35,848 bases of DNA from an uncultured Chlorobiaceae bacterium. GTDB taxonomy: Bacteria > Bacteroidota > Chlorobiia > Chlorobiales > Chlorobiaceae. How positions within the stretch are numbered: position 1 is the stretch's first letter; the number at the start of each line of letters is the position of its first letter. A program made the position numbers and the translations under genes. The DNA lies in assembly GCA_903942355.1 (NCBI GenBank), contig CAJAOR010000114.1, positions 1-35,848 on the forward strand, in the 5' to 3' direction. A model generated the notes under the pieces. It was not told the DNA's origin. It searched no databases and worked only from the letters and a program-made list of their open reading frames with translations. Shown here piece by piece: positions 8,801-17,169 of the stretch.

Positions 8801-10003
8801 TCAGCAATTGCTGCTCTTATTGCTGGTTTCCCGAGTCGTTCTGACCCATTCATTGGTTTTGTTTTTCAGCATCATCCCCATATAAATCGGAATTTTCCAA
8901 AGCACATAGAGCGGTGCTGTTGCAAGATAGAGCCAGGTGGAGAGTGACGCTCTGCGTTGAATTTGGCCTGATGCCAGATAGACAAGAAGTATTGCCCAGA
9001 ATGAGGCCGCTAGAAATTGCCAAACGGCATCAAGTGCTATGCTCCCTACTGTTGCAAGAGTAAAGAGCATAACCAGAATTGAGAGGGGTGGTATGGCAAG
9101 TTCAGCAAGGGCGTAGAGGTACCTGAAGTCGCGTGACTCTTTAAATAGTCGGAGAAGGGGAAGTGACATATTTTTTACAAGCATGAAGCGCCCACCTTCC
9201 CAGCGATTTCTCTGGCTTGAGGCGTTTTTGGCGGAGGTTACCATTTCACTTCGAATAACAGCATCCGGATTGTAGTGTATATTGATACCGTCTTTGAGCA
9301 GAATCAGTGTAAATTCTATGTCCTCAACTATAGAGTGTGAGGGCCATCCATAGTGCTCCAGCAGTTCTGTACGAAACCCCATGCCATTGCCCCTCAGAAT
9401 AGCGCTTCCGGACATGCGGAATGATCCGGCCATCCTCAGATGATTAAAGACATTGAAAGCCGCATCAATGAGTGCCGTGCGCCATCCAGCCTGCGGGTTG
9501 CTGACACCGTTAAACGCCTGAACAGCTTCTATTTCAGGGTTGCTGAGCGAAGCACTGATCTCGCGCAGGTAGTTTTTGTCGGGGCAAACATCCGCATCTA
9601 TGATGGTGATGGCGTTGGTTGCCTGATAGTTTTCCTTGCAGTTTTTGAGAAACCAGTCGAGAGCCTCTCCTTTTCCGCGCTTCAGCTCGTTAAAGCGCTC
9701 AAAAACCTGTGCGCCAGCTTCTCGTGCATTTGTTGCTGTAGAGTCAGTGCAGTTATCTGCTATAACAAAGAGCTCAAACCTGTTCGCGGGATAATCACTT
9801 GCCAGAATATTTTCAATAGTTCGTTTTATTCCCTCTTCTTCATTATGGGCGGGAATCAGTACTCCTATATTGAGAAATTGGTTACTGATTGGTTCCTCTT
9901 TTTTGAAGAAGTATGAGGCTATTGTGCTCATAAGCAGATATCCTGCAGGCAAGGCCAGCAGGATAAGCAGGCTTTTAATGAGAAGAAATCCAACGATCAT
10001 CAT
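8801..10003 (-). CDS. GT2-family membrane glycosyltransferase
   Basis: A 400-residue inverting glycosyltransferase with one N-terminal membrane helix (about 5-30), a GT-A catalytic domain and about three C-terminal helices (from about 295). The catalytic motifs are IPAHNEEEGI, IIDADVC with DAD at 136-138, VED at 226-228 and QRNRW at 264-268. The Q(Q/R)xRW motif and flanking helices are typical of processive or polyprenyl-linked GT2 enzymes, such as cellulose-synthase-like proteins. It might therefore polymerise a backbone instead of adding a single sugar. Its ATG overlaps the stop of the upstream GT4 gene in an ATGA arrangement, indicating translational coupling. Confidence 0.85.
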   Translation of the reverse strand: MMIVGFLLIKSLLILLALPAGYLLMSTIASYFFKKEEPISNQFLNIGVLIPAHNEEEGIKRTIENILASDYPANRFELFVIADNCTDSTATNAREAGAQVFERFNELKRGKGEALDWFLKNCKENYQATNAITIIDADVCPDKNYLREISASLSNPEIEAVQAFNGVSNPQAGWRTALIDAAFNVFNHLRMAGSFRMSGSAILRGNGMGFRTELLEHYGWPSHSIVEDIEFTLILLKDGINIHYNPDAVIRSEMVTSAKNASSQRNRWEGGRFMLVKNMSLPLLRLFKESRDFRYLYALAELAIPPLSILVMLFTLATVGSIALDAVWQFLAASFWAILLVYLASGQIQRRASLSTWLYLATAPLYVLWKIPIYMGMMLKNKTNEWVRTTRETSNKSSNC

Positions 10004-11220
10004 GATTGTGCTGCTGCCTTGTTAAGTAAATCTACCATCTGGAGGTTGTTAACGTGCTGGTTGTAGTTCGCCCTTACTTTATTTCGTCCGGCTTTTCCAA
10101 ATTGCTGTCGCAACTCTGGATGATTGAGCATGGTCAGTATTTGGCTTGCAAGGTCTTCGGCATCTCCAGGCCTTGCAAGCAGACCGTCCTGGCCGTGCTC
10201 AATCAGCTCCGGTATACCGGTGATTCTTGTGGATATGACGGGGATCTCTTTAGCCATTGCTTCCATCAGCACCACAGGAACACCCTCAGCAAAACTAGCA
10301 AGCACAAAGAGATCAGCCTTGTCATAATGCTGACGCACCTTATCCTGACCAAGTACTCCGGTAAAGGTGACCATCTCCTTGAGGTTGTTCATAGCGACGA
10401 ACTTTTCAAGGGATGGCCGATCCGGTCCGTCACCGATCATGGTGAGATGAAACAATATTCCCTCTTTTTTAAGCAGCGAGCAGGCCTCAAGGAGGATGTG
10501 CTGTCCTTTAGCAGGTACCAGTCTTCCGACACAGATGATGCTGGGTACCTGGTTGCAAGGGTCAGGCCTCACGACATACAGGTCAGGATCTACACCGCAA
10601 CGCACAATGTGTTGACGGTTCCAATTTTCTGAATCACTGATACGCATGATTTGGCTTCTGCAGTAGTGGCTTATGCAGCGGACAAAACTTGCTTTTTGGA
10701 TCTTTTCGGCAAGCAATGCTGAATCGACGACATAAAAAATATCAGGTCCATGGATGGAAGTACTGTAGCTCACGCCACCATAGGTTTTCATCAGCATCGC
10801 AACTATTGCAGTGGGATTTCCGAAGTGCTCATGTATATGGGTGATCCCGTTGCGGTGCATCCACTCTAAAAGAATTCCGGCCTCAACAAAATAGGCAATC
10901 GCCTTCACAGGACTTTTTGGTCCTTTGAAGAGCAGTTTTGATGCTTCAAAAGCCATTCGAAAGTAACCGGCAGGGTTTTTGAAGAGAGAGTGGAGATGTG
11001 CTTTTGCGATCAACGGTGGCGGTGTGGCGAGTACCATCAGAGTTTGAGTGGCCTCATCTTGTTCTGCCGCGGTCATGAACTGAAGGTTCGATGGTTTACG
11101 GATAGATGCCGTATGGACCGTCATCCCGGCCTTCCTCAACGACTCAATTTCCCTGTATATAAACGTATGCGAGACTGCCGGGTACTCACTACAGAGATAT
11201 GCTATGGGTTGTTTGATCAT
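10000..11220 (-). CDS. GT4-family glycosyltransferase
   Basis: A 406-residue GT-B enzyme. The opening IAYLCSEYPAVSHTFIYREI is characteristic of a GT4 subgroup found in exopolysaccharide loci. The C-terminal domain has ICVGRLVPAKGQHILLEA, MIGDGPDRPSLE, VTFTGVLGQDKV and an EX7E motif EGVPVVLME. It is linked on both sides by 4-bp ATGA overlaps to GT2 genes, so the three genes are one translationally coupled unit. The product probably acts on the lipid-linked intermediate made by its partners; the donor sugar is not predictable by eye. Confidence 0.9.
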   Translation of the reverse strand: MIKQPIAYLCSEYPAVSHTFIYREIESLRKAGMTVHTASIRKPSNLQFMTAAEQDEATQTLMVLATPPPLIAKAHLHSLFKNPAGYFRMAFEASKLLFKGPKSPVKAIAYFVEAGILLEWMHRNGITHIHEHFGNPTAIVAMLMKTYGGVSYSTSIHGPDIFYVVDSALLAEKIQKASFVRCISHYCRSQIMRISDSENWNRQHIVRCGVDPDLYVVRPDPCNQVPSIICVGRLVPAKGQHILLEACSLLKKEGILFHLTMIGDGPDRPSLEKFVAMNNLKEMVTFTGVLGQDKVRQHYDKADLFVLASFAEGVPVVLMEAMAKEIPVISTRITGIPELIEHGQDGLLARPGDAEDLASQILTMLNHPELRQQFGKAGRNKVRANYNQHVNNLQMVDLLNKAAAQS

Positions 11221-12275
11221 ATTTCAGAGACAGAGAGTCCGGTTGTGAGAGTGTTCCGTTTGTTTTTTAATGGGTTATTGGTGATGAGACCCACATAAAA
11301 ACGGATTAACCCAAAGAGTTGAGGGATTACGACAAGAGAGCAGTGCCAGGCATAGGTCCTGGCCTCTTTCTTATTCAGATTGTTTTCACGCATAAATTTC
11401 TTGACCTTAAAGAGGCGGGGATTGAGGAGTAAGGCGGTACCGGGAACTACTGTCAGAAGCGCAAGCGCAATGGTGGCTGACGATTGGTGGATCAAGAGTA
11501 TCAAGAGGGAAAAAATCAGGCAGAAAAAAAATCCCCCCCCCTTAATAACTATTTTCTGAAATTCATATTTCCAGAAATCACTGCCAGCCTCGGCTTCGCG
11601 TTTTCGAACGGCGGCAAAACCATACCCTGAACGGAATGCTCTGGCCATGTATTGACGAACTGTCTTCATGGCCAGGTCATGCTGTGTCATCAGAGCATCG
11701 AGCCGGATAATTTTCCAGCCTGCCCGTATAATCCGCCTGCTTAGTTCAGGATCTTCTCCACCGACCAGGAGTTCGTCATAGCCAGCCATTTTCTCCAAAA
11801 CTTTACGTCGCATAAGCACGTCACCGCCAAAACAACTGGACTCACCGACGGGTCCATTCCACTCTATGTTTCCTATCCAGTTATAGATGGTGTGTTCTGG
11901 ATGCATCTCTTTGCGAAATCCCATCACGGCACCGATTTCCTCTTCATCCATGGCCTTAACTGCAATTTTCAGCCAGTCAGGGTTTAGAATCGTATCAGAA
12001 TCAAGAAAATGTACTAATTCCGAAGAGCCTTGTTTCCAGCCCTGGTTTCTACCAAGACCAGGCGTAGGATACTCTGGATTGATGGCTATCACCGTAACGG
12101 ATTCATAACCCTTAGCAACCTCAATGCTCCTGTCTTTGGAACCACCGTCAACGTAATAGAGATGGATTTTTTCTTTTGGGTAATCTGATGCAAAGACAGA
12201 ATCAATGCACCTGCCAAGTGTTTTGCTGGAGTTAACGCCTATAAGGACGCAATCGATATCTGACAGATGCGACAT
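11217..12275 (-). CDS. GT2-family glycosyltransferase with C-terminal membrane helices and slippage-prone tract
   Basis: A 352-residue GT2 enzyme: GT-A domain with IHLYYVDGGSKD, a metal-binding DSD at 92-94 (HFLDSDTILN) and GGEDPELSRR in the acceptor/catalytic-base region at about 172-181. About three membrane helices follow from residue 243. Codons 245-251 contain a run of nine G followed, after one A, by eight T on the coding strand, encoding KGGGFFF at the start of the first helix. A one-base slip would remove the last 100 residues and the membrane anchor. It is the first gene of the distal glycosyltransferase run, and a strong sigma-54-like promoter lies 45 nt upstream of the ATG. Confidence 0.88.
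   Translation of the reverse strand: MSHLSDIDCVLIGVNSSKTLGRCIDSVFASDYPKEKIHLYYVDGGSKDRSIEVAKGYESVTVIAINPEYPTPGLGRNQGWKQGSSELVHFLDSDTILNPDWLKIAVKAMDEEEIGAVMGFRKEMHPEHTIYNWIGNIEWNGPVGESSCFGGDVLMRRKVLEKMAGYDELLVGGEDPELSRRIIRAGWKIIRLDALMTQHDLAMKTVRQYMARAFRSGYGFAAVRKREAEAGSDFWKYEFQKIVIKGGGFFFCLIFSLLILLIHQSSATIALALLTVVPGTALLLNPRLFKVKKFMRENNLNKKEARTYAWHCSLVVIPQLFGLIRFYVGLITNNPLKNKRNTLTTGLSVSEI
11524..11541 (-). repeat. Homopolymer tracts G9-A-T8 inside a GT2 gene
   Basis: On the plus strand there are eight A (11524-11531), one T and nine C (11533-11541). On the coding strand this is nine G, one A, eight T. It is the longest G/C homopolymer I noticed in the window and lies in the coding region of a surface-sugar glycosyltransferase, the kind of gene in which slipped-strand phase variation is known in other bacteria. 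Confidence 0.9.
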
Positions 12276-12319
12276 TCTTAATTTTTCTTAGAATTTGCTA
12301 ATCCAACTCATCATTTATT

Positions 12320-12335
12320 TGCAAATTGAATGCCA
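12320..12335 (-). promoter_or_regulatory. Candidate sigma-54 promoter for the distal glycosyltransferase run
   Basis: The minus strand reads TGGCAT-TCAAT-TTGCA. Ten of the eleven consensus positions of TGGCAC-N5-TTGCA match, and the GG-N10-GC spacing is exact. The -12 box is 45 nt upstream of the GT2 start codon at 12275. This is the best sigma-54 match found in the window. The 198-bp spacer it lies in holds no other gene. Confidence 0.65.
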
Positions 12336-12473
12336 AAGGCAAGAGAAGATATAAGTTATTTATTTATAGTCGATTGAGTGCGTATGAAGGAAATAGGGTC
12401 TCTTTGTGCATAGCATCTAGAGAGGCTTTTTGGAGGCAGGGCTCTCTAATTGATAGAGTCAGGGAGAGGGGTA

Positions 12474-13691
12474 TTATTCAGTGAGGTTGAGGGTTATAAC
12501 AATATTTCCCTGTTTGTTGATAAATCCACAGGTGTTTTTATTGCCTTCGTTGATCATTACTTTTGCGAGACCTTCAGAAAAACCTTGTGCTGCGCTAAAT
12601 TGGGGCTTGATGACCATTGCGCCGTATCTATCGATATAACCATAGAGATTTCCTACCTTAACAAAGGCCATACCCTCTGAAAAAGGAGATGCCTCAACAA
12701 ATTGAGGTTTGATCACCATTCTGCCTTTTTTGTCGATAAACCCATATTGCCCGTCCGTTTTGACTGCAGCCACTCCTTCTGAAAAAGCACTCATGTCATC
12801 AAAGGCCAGGTTAAAGACATTTTGACCTCGACTATTGATAAACATAGAGTTCTTTCCAGTTTTTGCTGCCGCAAATCCCTCTGAAAAAATACCTATAGCA
12901 TCAAAAATCGGGTTGATAACCAGTCTGCCTTGCCTGCCTATTACTCCCCATTTGCCAGTCAGATTATCTCCAAACCTCACAGCAGCAAGACCATCAGCGA
13001 ACCTGTTGACCGCATCAAACTGAAAGCCAATGACCATTTTTCCCTCGGTGTCAATAAACCCGAACTTGCCGGTACGTTCATCACCCATTCTAACCGCAGC
13101 AAGTCCATCAGAAAAGTCCTGCACAACATCAAATTGTGGGAGAACGATCAATCTTCCTTTTCGGTCAACAAATCCGAACTTGCCGGCACTAAATTCCCCA
13201 ATATCGACTCGGGTCATATTTTTTTTAAAACCAGGTGTTGCGCCAAACTGCTGATTGACAAGAAGTCTGCTATGGTTGTCAACATAAAAGTGATTTTCTC
13301 GAGTGTCGCCTATTACTATAGCGGCCCGACCGTTGGAAAAGTCATGTGCAGCAAAAAATTGCGGCACAAAGGCCATGTTCCCCTCTTTATCAATAAATCC
13401 ATAGCGTCCGCTGATTTTAACGACAGCAACTCCTTCTGAAAAGTCGTGCGCCTCATCGAATTGCGGAGTGATTACAATCTTACCTCGTTTGTCAATAAAT
13501 CCATAGTGGTTGCCTATCCTTACGGCAGCAAGACTATCAGAAAAGAGATGCGCACGAGTAAACTGCGAATTGAACCCGTCACCTATCATAGGTTCTGCTG
13601 AGCCAATGGCAGGAGCCTCAATAAGCAAGAAAAAAAATAAACCTATAAGGACGTTCAAGATTGTGCGTTTGTGACTAAATTGAGGATTCAT
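12474..13691 (-). CDS. Secreted WG-repeat (KWG) protein
   Basis: From the ATG at 13691 the protein is 405 residues: a signal peptide (NVLIGLFFFLLIEAPAIGSA) and then about ten tandem repeats of the WG/KWG type. Each repeat has the core YGFIDKxGxxVIxPQF followed by a DFSEGLAAVR-like segment. Repeats 3, 6, 7 and 10 are degenerate (for example HFYVDNHSRLLV, SMFINSRGQNVF). WG repeats form beta-propeller-like or solenoid structures with no fixed enzymatic role and are often exported. The start codon lies inside the 3' end of the VanZ-like gene (17-bp overlap), so the two are probably co-translated. Its position in the polysaccharide locus suggests a role in binding or localising surface material; that is inference. 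A longer frame begins at 13739. Confidence 0.8.
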   Translation of the reverse strand: MNPQFSHKRTILNVLIGLFFFLLIEAPAIGSAEPMIGDGFNSQFTRAHLFSDSLAAVRIGNHYGFIDKRGKIVITPQFDEAHDFSEGVAVVKISGRYGFIDKEGNMAFVPQFFAAHDFSNGRAAIVIGDTRENHFYVDNHSRLLVNQQFGATPGFKKNMTRVDIGEFSAGKFGFVDRKGRLIVLPQFDVVQDFSDGLAAVRMGDERTGKFGFIDTEGKMVIGFQFDAVNRFADGLAAVRFGDNLTGKWGVIGRQGRLVINPIFDAIGIFSEGFAAAKTGKNSMFINSRGQNVFNLAFDDMSAFSEGVAAVKTDGQYGFIDKKGRMVIKPQFVEASPFSEGMAFVKVGNLYGYIDRYGAMVIKPQFSAAQGFSEGLAKVMINEGNKNTCGFINKQGNIVITLNLTE

Positions 13692-14046
13692 TGCCGTAAT
13701 GCAATTTAATACGAATGATTGCTGCAACAATAATTCCAATAGTGATTCCGATATTGTTGTAGAATGCGTCCAGATTCAGATTTTCGAATCCATCACCGGT
13801 AATTGTTCCGTGCAGTATTTCAAAAAGAAAGCCTATCGGTGCTATGGAAATGGTGACCATAAATGCTATGATCCTCTTCCTGAATAAGAGTATGGGCACA
13901 AAAGCGAGAATGGAATAGATGGATATATGAAAAAGTATGTTGAATACATTCCCGGCTGAACTCGCTGTGCTTCTTGAAAAACTCGCGGCCACAAGTCCAA
14001 TAAAGACTATAATCCAGATTATTATCAGTTTTGTGGAAAGTTGCAT
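13675..14046 (-). CDS. VanZ-like small membrane protein
   Basis: A 123-residue protein with about four membrane helices. The family pattern is visible: FHISIYSILAF in helix 2, GFLFEILHG in helix 3 and LDAFYNNIGITIGIIVA before and in helix 4, corresponding to the conserved H...Y, E...H/Q and D...N..G positions of VanZ-like proteins. VanZ homologues are common in polysaccharide and exosortase-type loci, but the biochemical role is unknown. It is 22 bp downstream of the Wzy-like gene and overlaps the WG-repeat gene, so it belongs to the same transcript. Confidence 0.75.
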   Translation of the reverse strand: MQLSTKLIIIWIIVFIGLVAASFSRSTASSAGNVFNILFHISIYSILAFVPILLFRKRIIAFMVTISIAPIGFLFEILHGTITGDGFENLNLDAFYNNIGITIGIIVAAIIRIKLHYGNESSI

Positions 14047-14068
14047 TTTTAGGCAAAGTTAATAGTTA

Positions 14069-15502
14069 TTAGCGAATAAATGTTGAGTTTCGAGAAGGTG
14101 AAGCTCCAATGAAACGAGTCCCTTGAGCAATTACTCTCTCTATCATATCTGAAATATTGTTATCTGAAGGAGCTAAAAAAGAGTCTGGGTTTTTTATGAA
14201 CAACCCGATCAAACCACCAATAATGACCATATAAATGGGATTGAACATCGCATTAAGAAGGTTGTCTATCTGCGTTATGGATGAAAAGACAGCCATAACA
14301 GCCGGCGCTCCATAGGTTTCGGTTTTCCATAATTCAGGCTTTAGACGGAAAAGAAAAATTAATACCGGCAACTGAATCATAATAAAAAATACGGACAACC
14401 CGTAAATGCCATTGACACCGTAGACTATAATCCAGCCTCCATCAGTTACTGCGATATCTTTTCCTTGATCATCAAAGACTCTTGAACGATTCCAACCTCC
14501 TAATCCAAAAAAAGAGCCTTCAAATGCCTTCTTGAGAAGTATGGTTTCATTGTCGAATCTGAATTGTAATGATGCAGCTCGCGATGGACTGAGTTTTTCG
14601 GAAATATAGTCAGTAAAATTTCTGCCATCCCATGAATAGCCGATTCTTGCAACCATGTAGAGATAGGGACAGAGCAGTAATATTACAACAAGAATAAAAT
14701 TCTTATATCTGCTTGAAATATAGAGCACGCCAAGACCAATGAGTAAATATGCAATTGCACCGGCAGACTGCATCATCATGGTCGTAAAGACAAGCATAAG
14801 GAGCAGGTAAAGAGAGGGTATCTTTAATATTTTTTGAGGGAGTGCTTTGCAGTAATAGAGCCAACTCCCAAGCAAAGAAGCCAACATCATCCACATGGAA
14901 GTCATAAGACCATGGTCCATGTAGACTGATGGCCTGTACCCACCGTTTTCGCGCAAACTCTGAGCAAAGCTTGTTTGGGAAAACCCGTAGGTCAGACGAT
15001 GCATCTGGGGGCTGATGATCATTTCAATCCAACAAAAGGGCACATAGATAATGCCACCGATAAAAATAGTTAAGGCCAGGGTTTTTAAGGCATCGGTATC
15101 AGTAAAATAGATTCTGCCAATATAGTAGGGGAGGCCATATTTTATGCCCGAGTACAAAATTGTCGAAAGACCGTCATAAACCCCTAAACCATTGAACACT
15201 GAAGAAAAAAACGAGGCGGAACACCACAGCACAATCAGTATATCGGCGATATGAAACTTGAAGTTTAAAAGTCGTGCTTTATCACAAAAATAGGCTCCGG
15301 CAAAAATGCCGAGACCGAGAACAGTTGATTTTGTGTTTTTAAGCAAAAAAATGTCATAATTAGCAACCGGCAGGAACATCCATCCACCCACATAGGCTAT
15401 GACGGGCACAAGGCGCGCATCAATCTTTTTGTAGAGAAAGATGACGATTGGCGTCCATGCCAAAAAAGCAAGCGGCACCAATATGTTTCCCGGGGCACTC
15501 AT
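14069..15502 (-). CDS. O-antigen polymerase/ligase-like integral membrane protein (Wzy/WaaL type)
   Basis: A 477-residue protein with roughly ten to twelve membrane helices. A large periplasmic loop around residues 160-200 contains RLTYGFSQTSFAQSLREN and GGYRPSVYMDHG, followed by a later loop with FEGSFFGLGGWNRSRVF. Arg/His/Gly-rich loops of this sort are typical of the Wzy_C/O-antigen ligase superfamily. It would polymerise or transfer lipid-linked repeat units in the periplasm. The only other candidate polymerase in the locus is the processive-type GT2. It is linked by a 4-bp ATGA overlap to the acyltransferase upstream. Polymerase and ligase cannot be separated by eye. Confidence 0.75.
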   Translation of the reverse strand: MSAPGNILVPLAFLAWTPIVIFLYKKIDARLVPVIAYVGGWMFLPVANYDIFLLKNTKSTVLGLGIFAGAYFCDKARLLNFKFHIADILIVLWCSASFFSSVFNGLGVYDGLSTILYSGIKYGLPYYIGRIYFTDTDALKTLALTIFIGGIIYVPFCWIEMIISPQMHRLTYGFSQTSFAQSLRENGGYRPSVYMDHGLMTSMWMMLASLLGSWLYYCKALPQKILKIPSLYLLLMLVFTTMMMQSAGAIAYLLIGLGVLYISSRYKNFILVVILLLCPYLYMVARIGYSWDGRNFTDYISEKLSPSRAASLQFRFDNETILLKKAFEGSFFGLGGWNRSRVFDDQGKDIAVTDGGWIIVYGVNGIYGLSVFFIMIQLPVLIFLFRLKPELWKTETYGAPAVMAVFSSITQIDNLLNAMFNPIYMVIIGGLIGLFIKNPDSFLAPSDNNISDMIERVIAQGTRFIGASPSRNSTFIR

Positions 15503-16005
15503 TGTTGTTTATTATGAACTATAGCGGGTATACCAACGGCTGTAGATGCCTCGGGGACATCATTCAAGACAACAGCGTTAGCCCCAATGCGAGCGTGAGC
15601 TCCAATGTGAATATTTCCGATTATTTTGGCTCCCGCTCCGATATCAACATGACCATCAATAACGGGAAGTCCTGGCTTGAATCCCTTTCCGATGGTAACT
15701 TGCTGAAAGATAAGGCAGTTTGGGCCGATTTCAGCATCAGGATGAATAACGATACCGTTTGGATGAGGAATCATCAGACCGCCACCTATTTTGGAATTCA
15801 AAGGGATATCAGCACCGCTTACAGCACTCCAGAAGCGGTGCCGCAAAACAAGAAAAGGAGATATCATTTTTGAAAGAAAGTCATTATTTGCCTTCAGACG
15901 TTGGTAACTCCTGATTGTTAATAAAAGGTGTTTTCCTGGATCATATTTTCCCGGGATTATTTTTTCTCGCTTCCAGTCAGGCTGTGTAGATGAAATAATC
16001 ATCAT
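15499..16005 (-). CDS. Left-handed beta-helix acyltransferase (serine acetyltransferase-like)
   Basis: A 168-residue protein. A helical N-terminus is followed by hexapeptide repeats from about residue 85: IPLNSKIGGGLMIPHPNGIV, IHPDAEIGPNCLIFQQVTIG, DIGAGAKIIGNIHIGAHARI and GANAVVLNDVP. The order and the HPNGIVIHPDAEIG active-site region match CysE/WcaB-like O-acetyltransferases that use acetyl-CoA. In this context it probably acetylates a sugar of the repeat unit and not free serine. A GGAG Shine-Dalgarno sequence overlaps the stop of the preceding GT4 gene, so the genes are coupled; the start has a second ATG immediately after the first. Confidence 0.85.
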   Translation of the reverse strand: MMIISSTQPDWKREKIIPGKYDPGKHLLLTIRSYQRLKANNDFLSKMISPFLVLRHRFWSAVSGADIPLNSKIGGGLMIPHPNGIVIHPDAEIGPNCLIFQQVTIGKGFKPGLPVIDGHVDIGAGAKIIGNIHIGAHARIGANAVVLNDVPEASTAVGIPAIVHNKQQ

Positions 16006-16008
16006 TCT

Positions 16009-17148
16009 TTAACTCCAGATTTCAGGATATCTATTTTGGAGGAGTAACGCTCTTTGTTCAGCAACCCTTTCCCAAGTAAATTGTTGCGCTCTTAGCTTTG
16101 CGTTCTTACCAAGTTGACTTCTTTTTTCAGGGCTTTCCGAAAGCTCTGTTATTGCTGCAGCCCATGCATCAACATCCTTATCTGAAAGCACCAGGCCATT
16201 TATTTTGTCTTGTACGATTGCGCCGCCTCCCATTGCGCTAACAATTGGGGGTATTCCGTGAGCCATTGCTTCGTAGGTGACCATTGGACCACCTTCTTCA
16301 ATACTTGGAAAGACAAAAACGTCAGCCATGTTGTAAATTTCCCCAATATTATTGGTATAGGTAATAAGCCGTATATTTTTTTTATTCAGATTTTGAGCAA
16401 AAACAGTTGCAATATAATTATCAATATTGCCACAAAGAATTAAATCGCCGTCAATATCAGCACGACTCCAAGCCTCAAGAAGAAGAGGAATCCCTTTGCG
16501 CATACAGAGTTTTCCTACAAACAAAAATACTGGACGGGAGTTTTTTTTGCGAGGTTCATCTACCAGGGGGAAACGATCAGGTTCCCATCCATAGCTTGAA
16601 GAGAGTATTTTGGCTCCAGGAACATTATTTTCGAGCAATGAACTCTTAACCATCGGACTTGGGGAAAAAATTGCATCGGCAAGTGCAAGTTTTTTGTTTT
16701 CCTCAGCAATGTCTTCATCGGTTATTGTGATCACCGGTGTTATACCTAATATATTAGCAGCATCAGTTACTAATCTACGGGAAGTAGCGCGATGACAGTT
16801 TATCCGTTCAGTAATAATTTTAACGCCTTTATCACTAAAAAAAATAAAGACATCAAGTGATAATCCTGCCCAGAGGTAAACATGGGAAGAAAGAATTTCT
16901 TGTTTGCAAAATCGTTTTTCAGTAATACTTCTTATCTGATTAGTTGTATAAAATTTATAGAAAATTTTTTTATTCGAACCTTTTAACGCTGGTTTGATCC
17001 ATGTATAAGTTAAAGAGTCATCAGTTCCCGCAACAGAAAGAGTTGCTTTCTTCCCTTTTTTGTTCCAGTATCGACAAAGGGAAATCGGTACATGACTATT
17101 GCCAAGATTTGAGGCATGATAACCAAAAAGAACTGGTAATGGGCTCAT
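16009..17148 (-). CDS. GT4-family glycosyltransferase
   Basis: A 379-residue GT-B enzyme. The N-terminus HASNLGNSHVPISLCRYW contains a glycine/asparagine loop. The C-terminal half has FLFVGKLCMRKGIPLLLEAW, DLILCGNID and the EX7E motif EGGPMVTYE within PSIEEGGPMVTYEAMAHG, followed by a typical PPIVSAMGGG. It lies 21 bp downstream of the co-polymerase gene and just before the acyltransferase, which suggests that assembly, export and modification genes share one transcript. The sugar added is unknown. Confidence 0.88.
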   Translation of the reverse strand: MSPLPVLFGYHASNLGNSHVPISLCRYWNKKGKKATLSVAGTDDSLTYTWIKPALKGSNKKIFYKFYTTNQIRSITEKRFCKQEILSSHVYLWAGLSLDVFIFFSDKGVKIITERINCHRATSRRLVTDAANILGITPVITITDEDIAEENKKLALADAIFSPSPMVKSSLLENNVPGAKILSSSYGWEPDRFPLVDEPRKKNSRPVFLFVGKLCMRKGIPLLLEAWSRADIDGDLILCGNIDNYIATVFAQNLNKKNIRLITYTNNIGEIYNMADVFVFPSIEEGGPMVTYEAMAHGIPPIVSAMGGGAIVQDKINGLVLSDKDVDAWAAAITELSESPEKRSQLGKNAKLRAQQFTWERVAEQRALLLQNRYPEIWS

Positions 17149-17169
17149 AAAGAATTTGTGGTGATAAAT

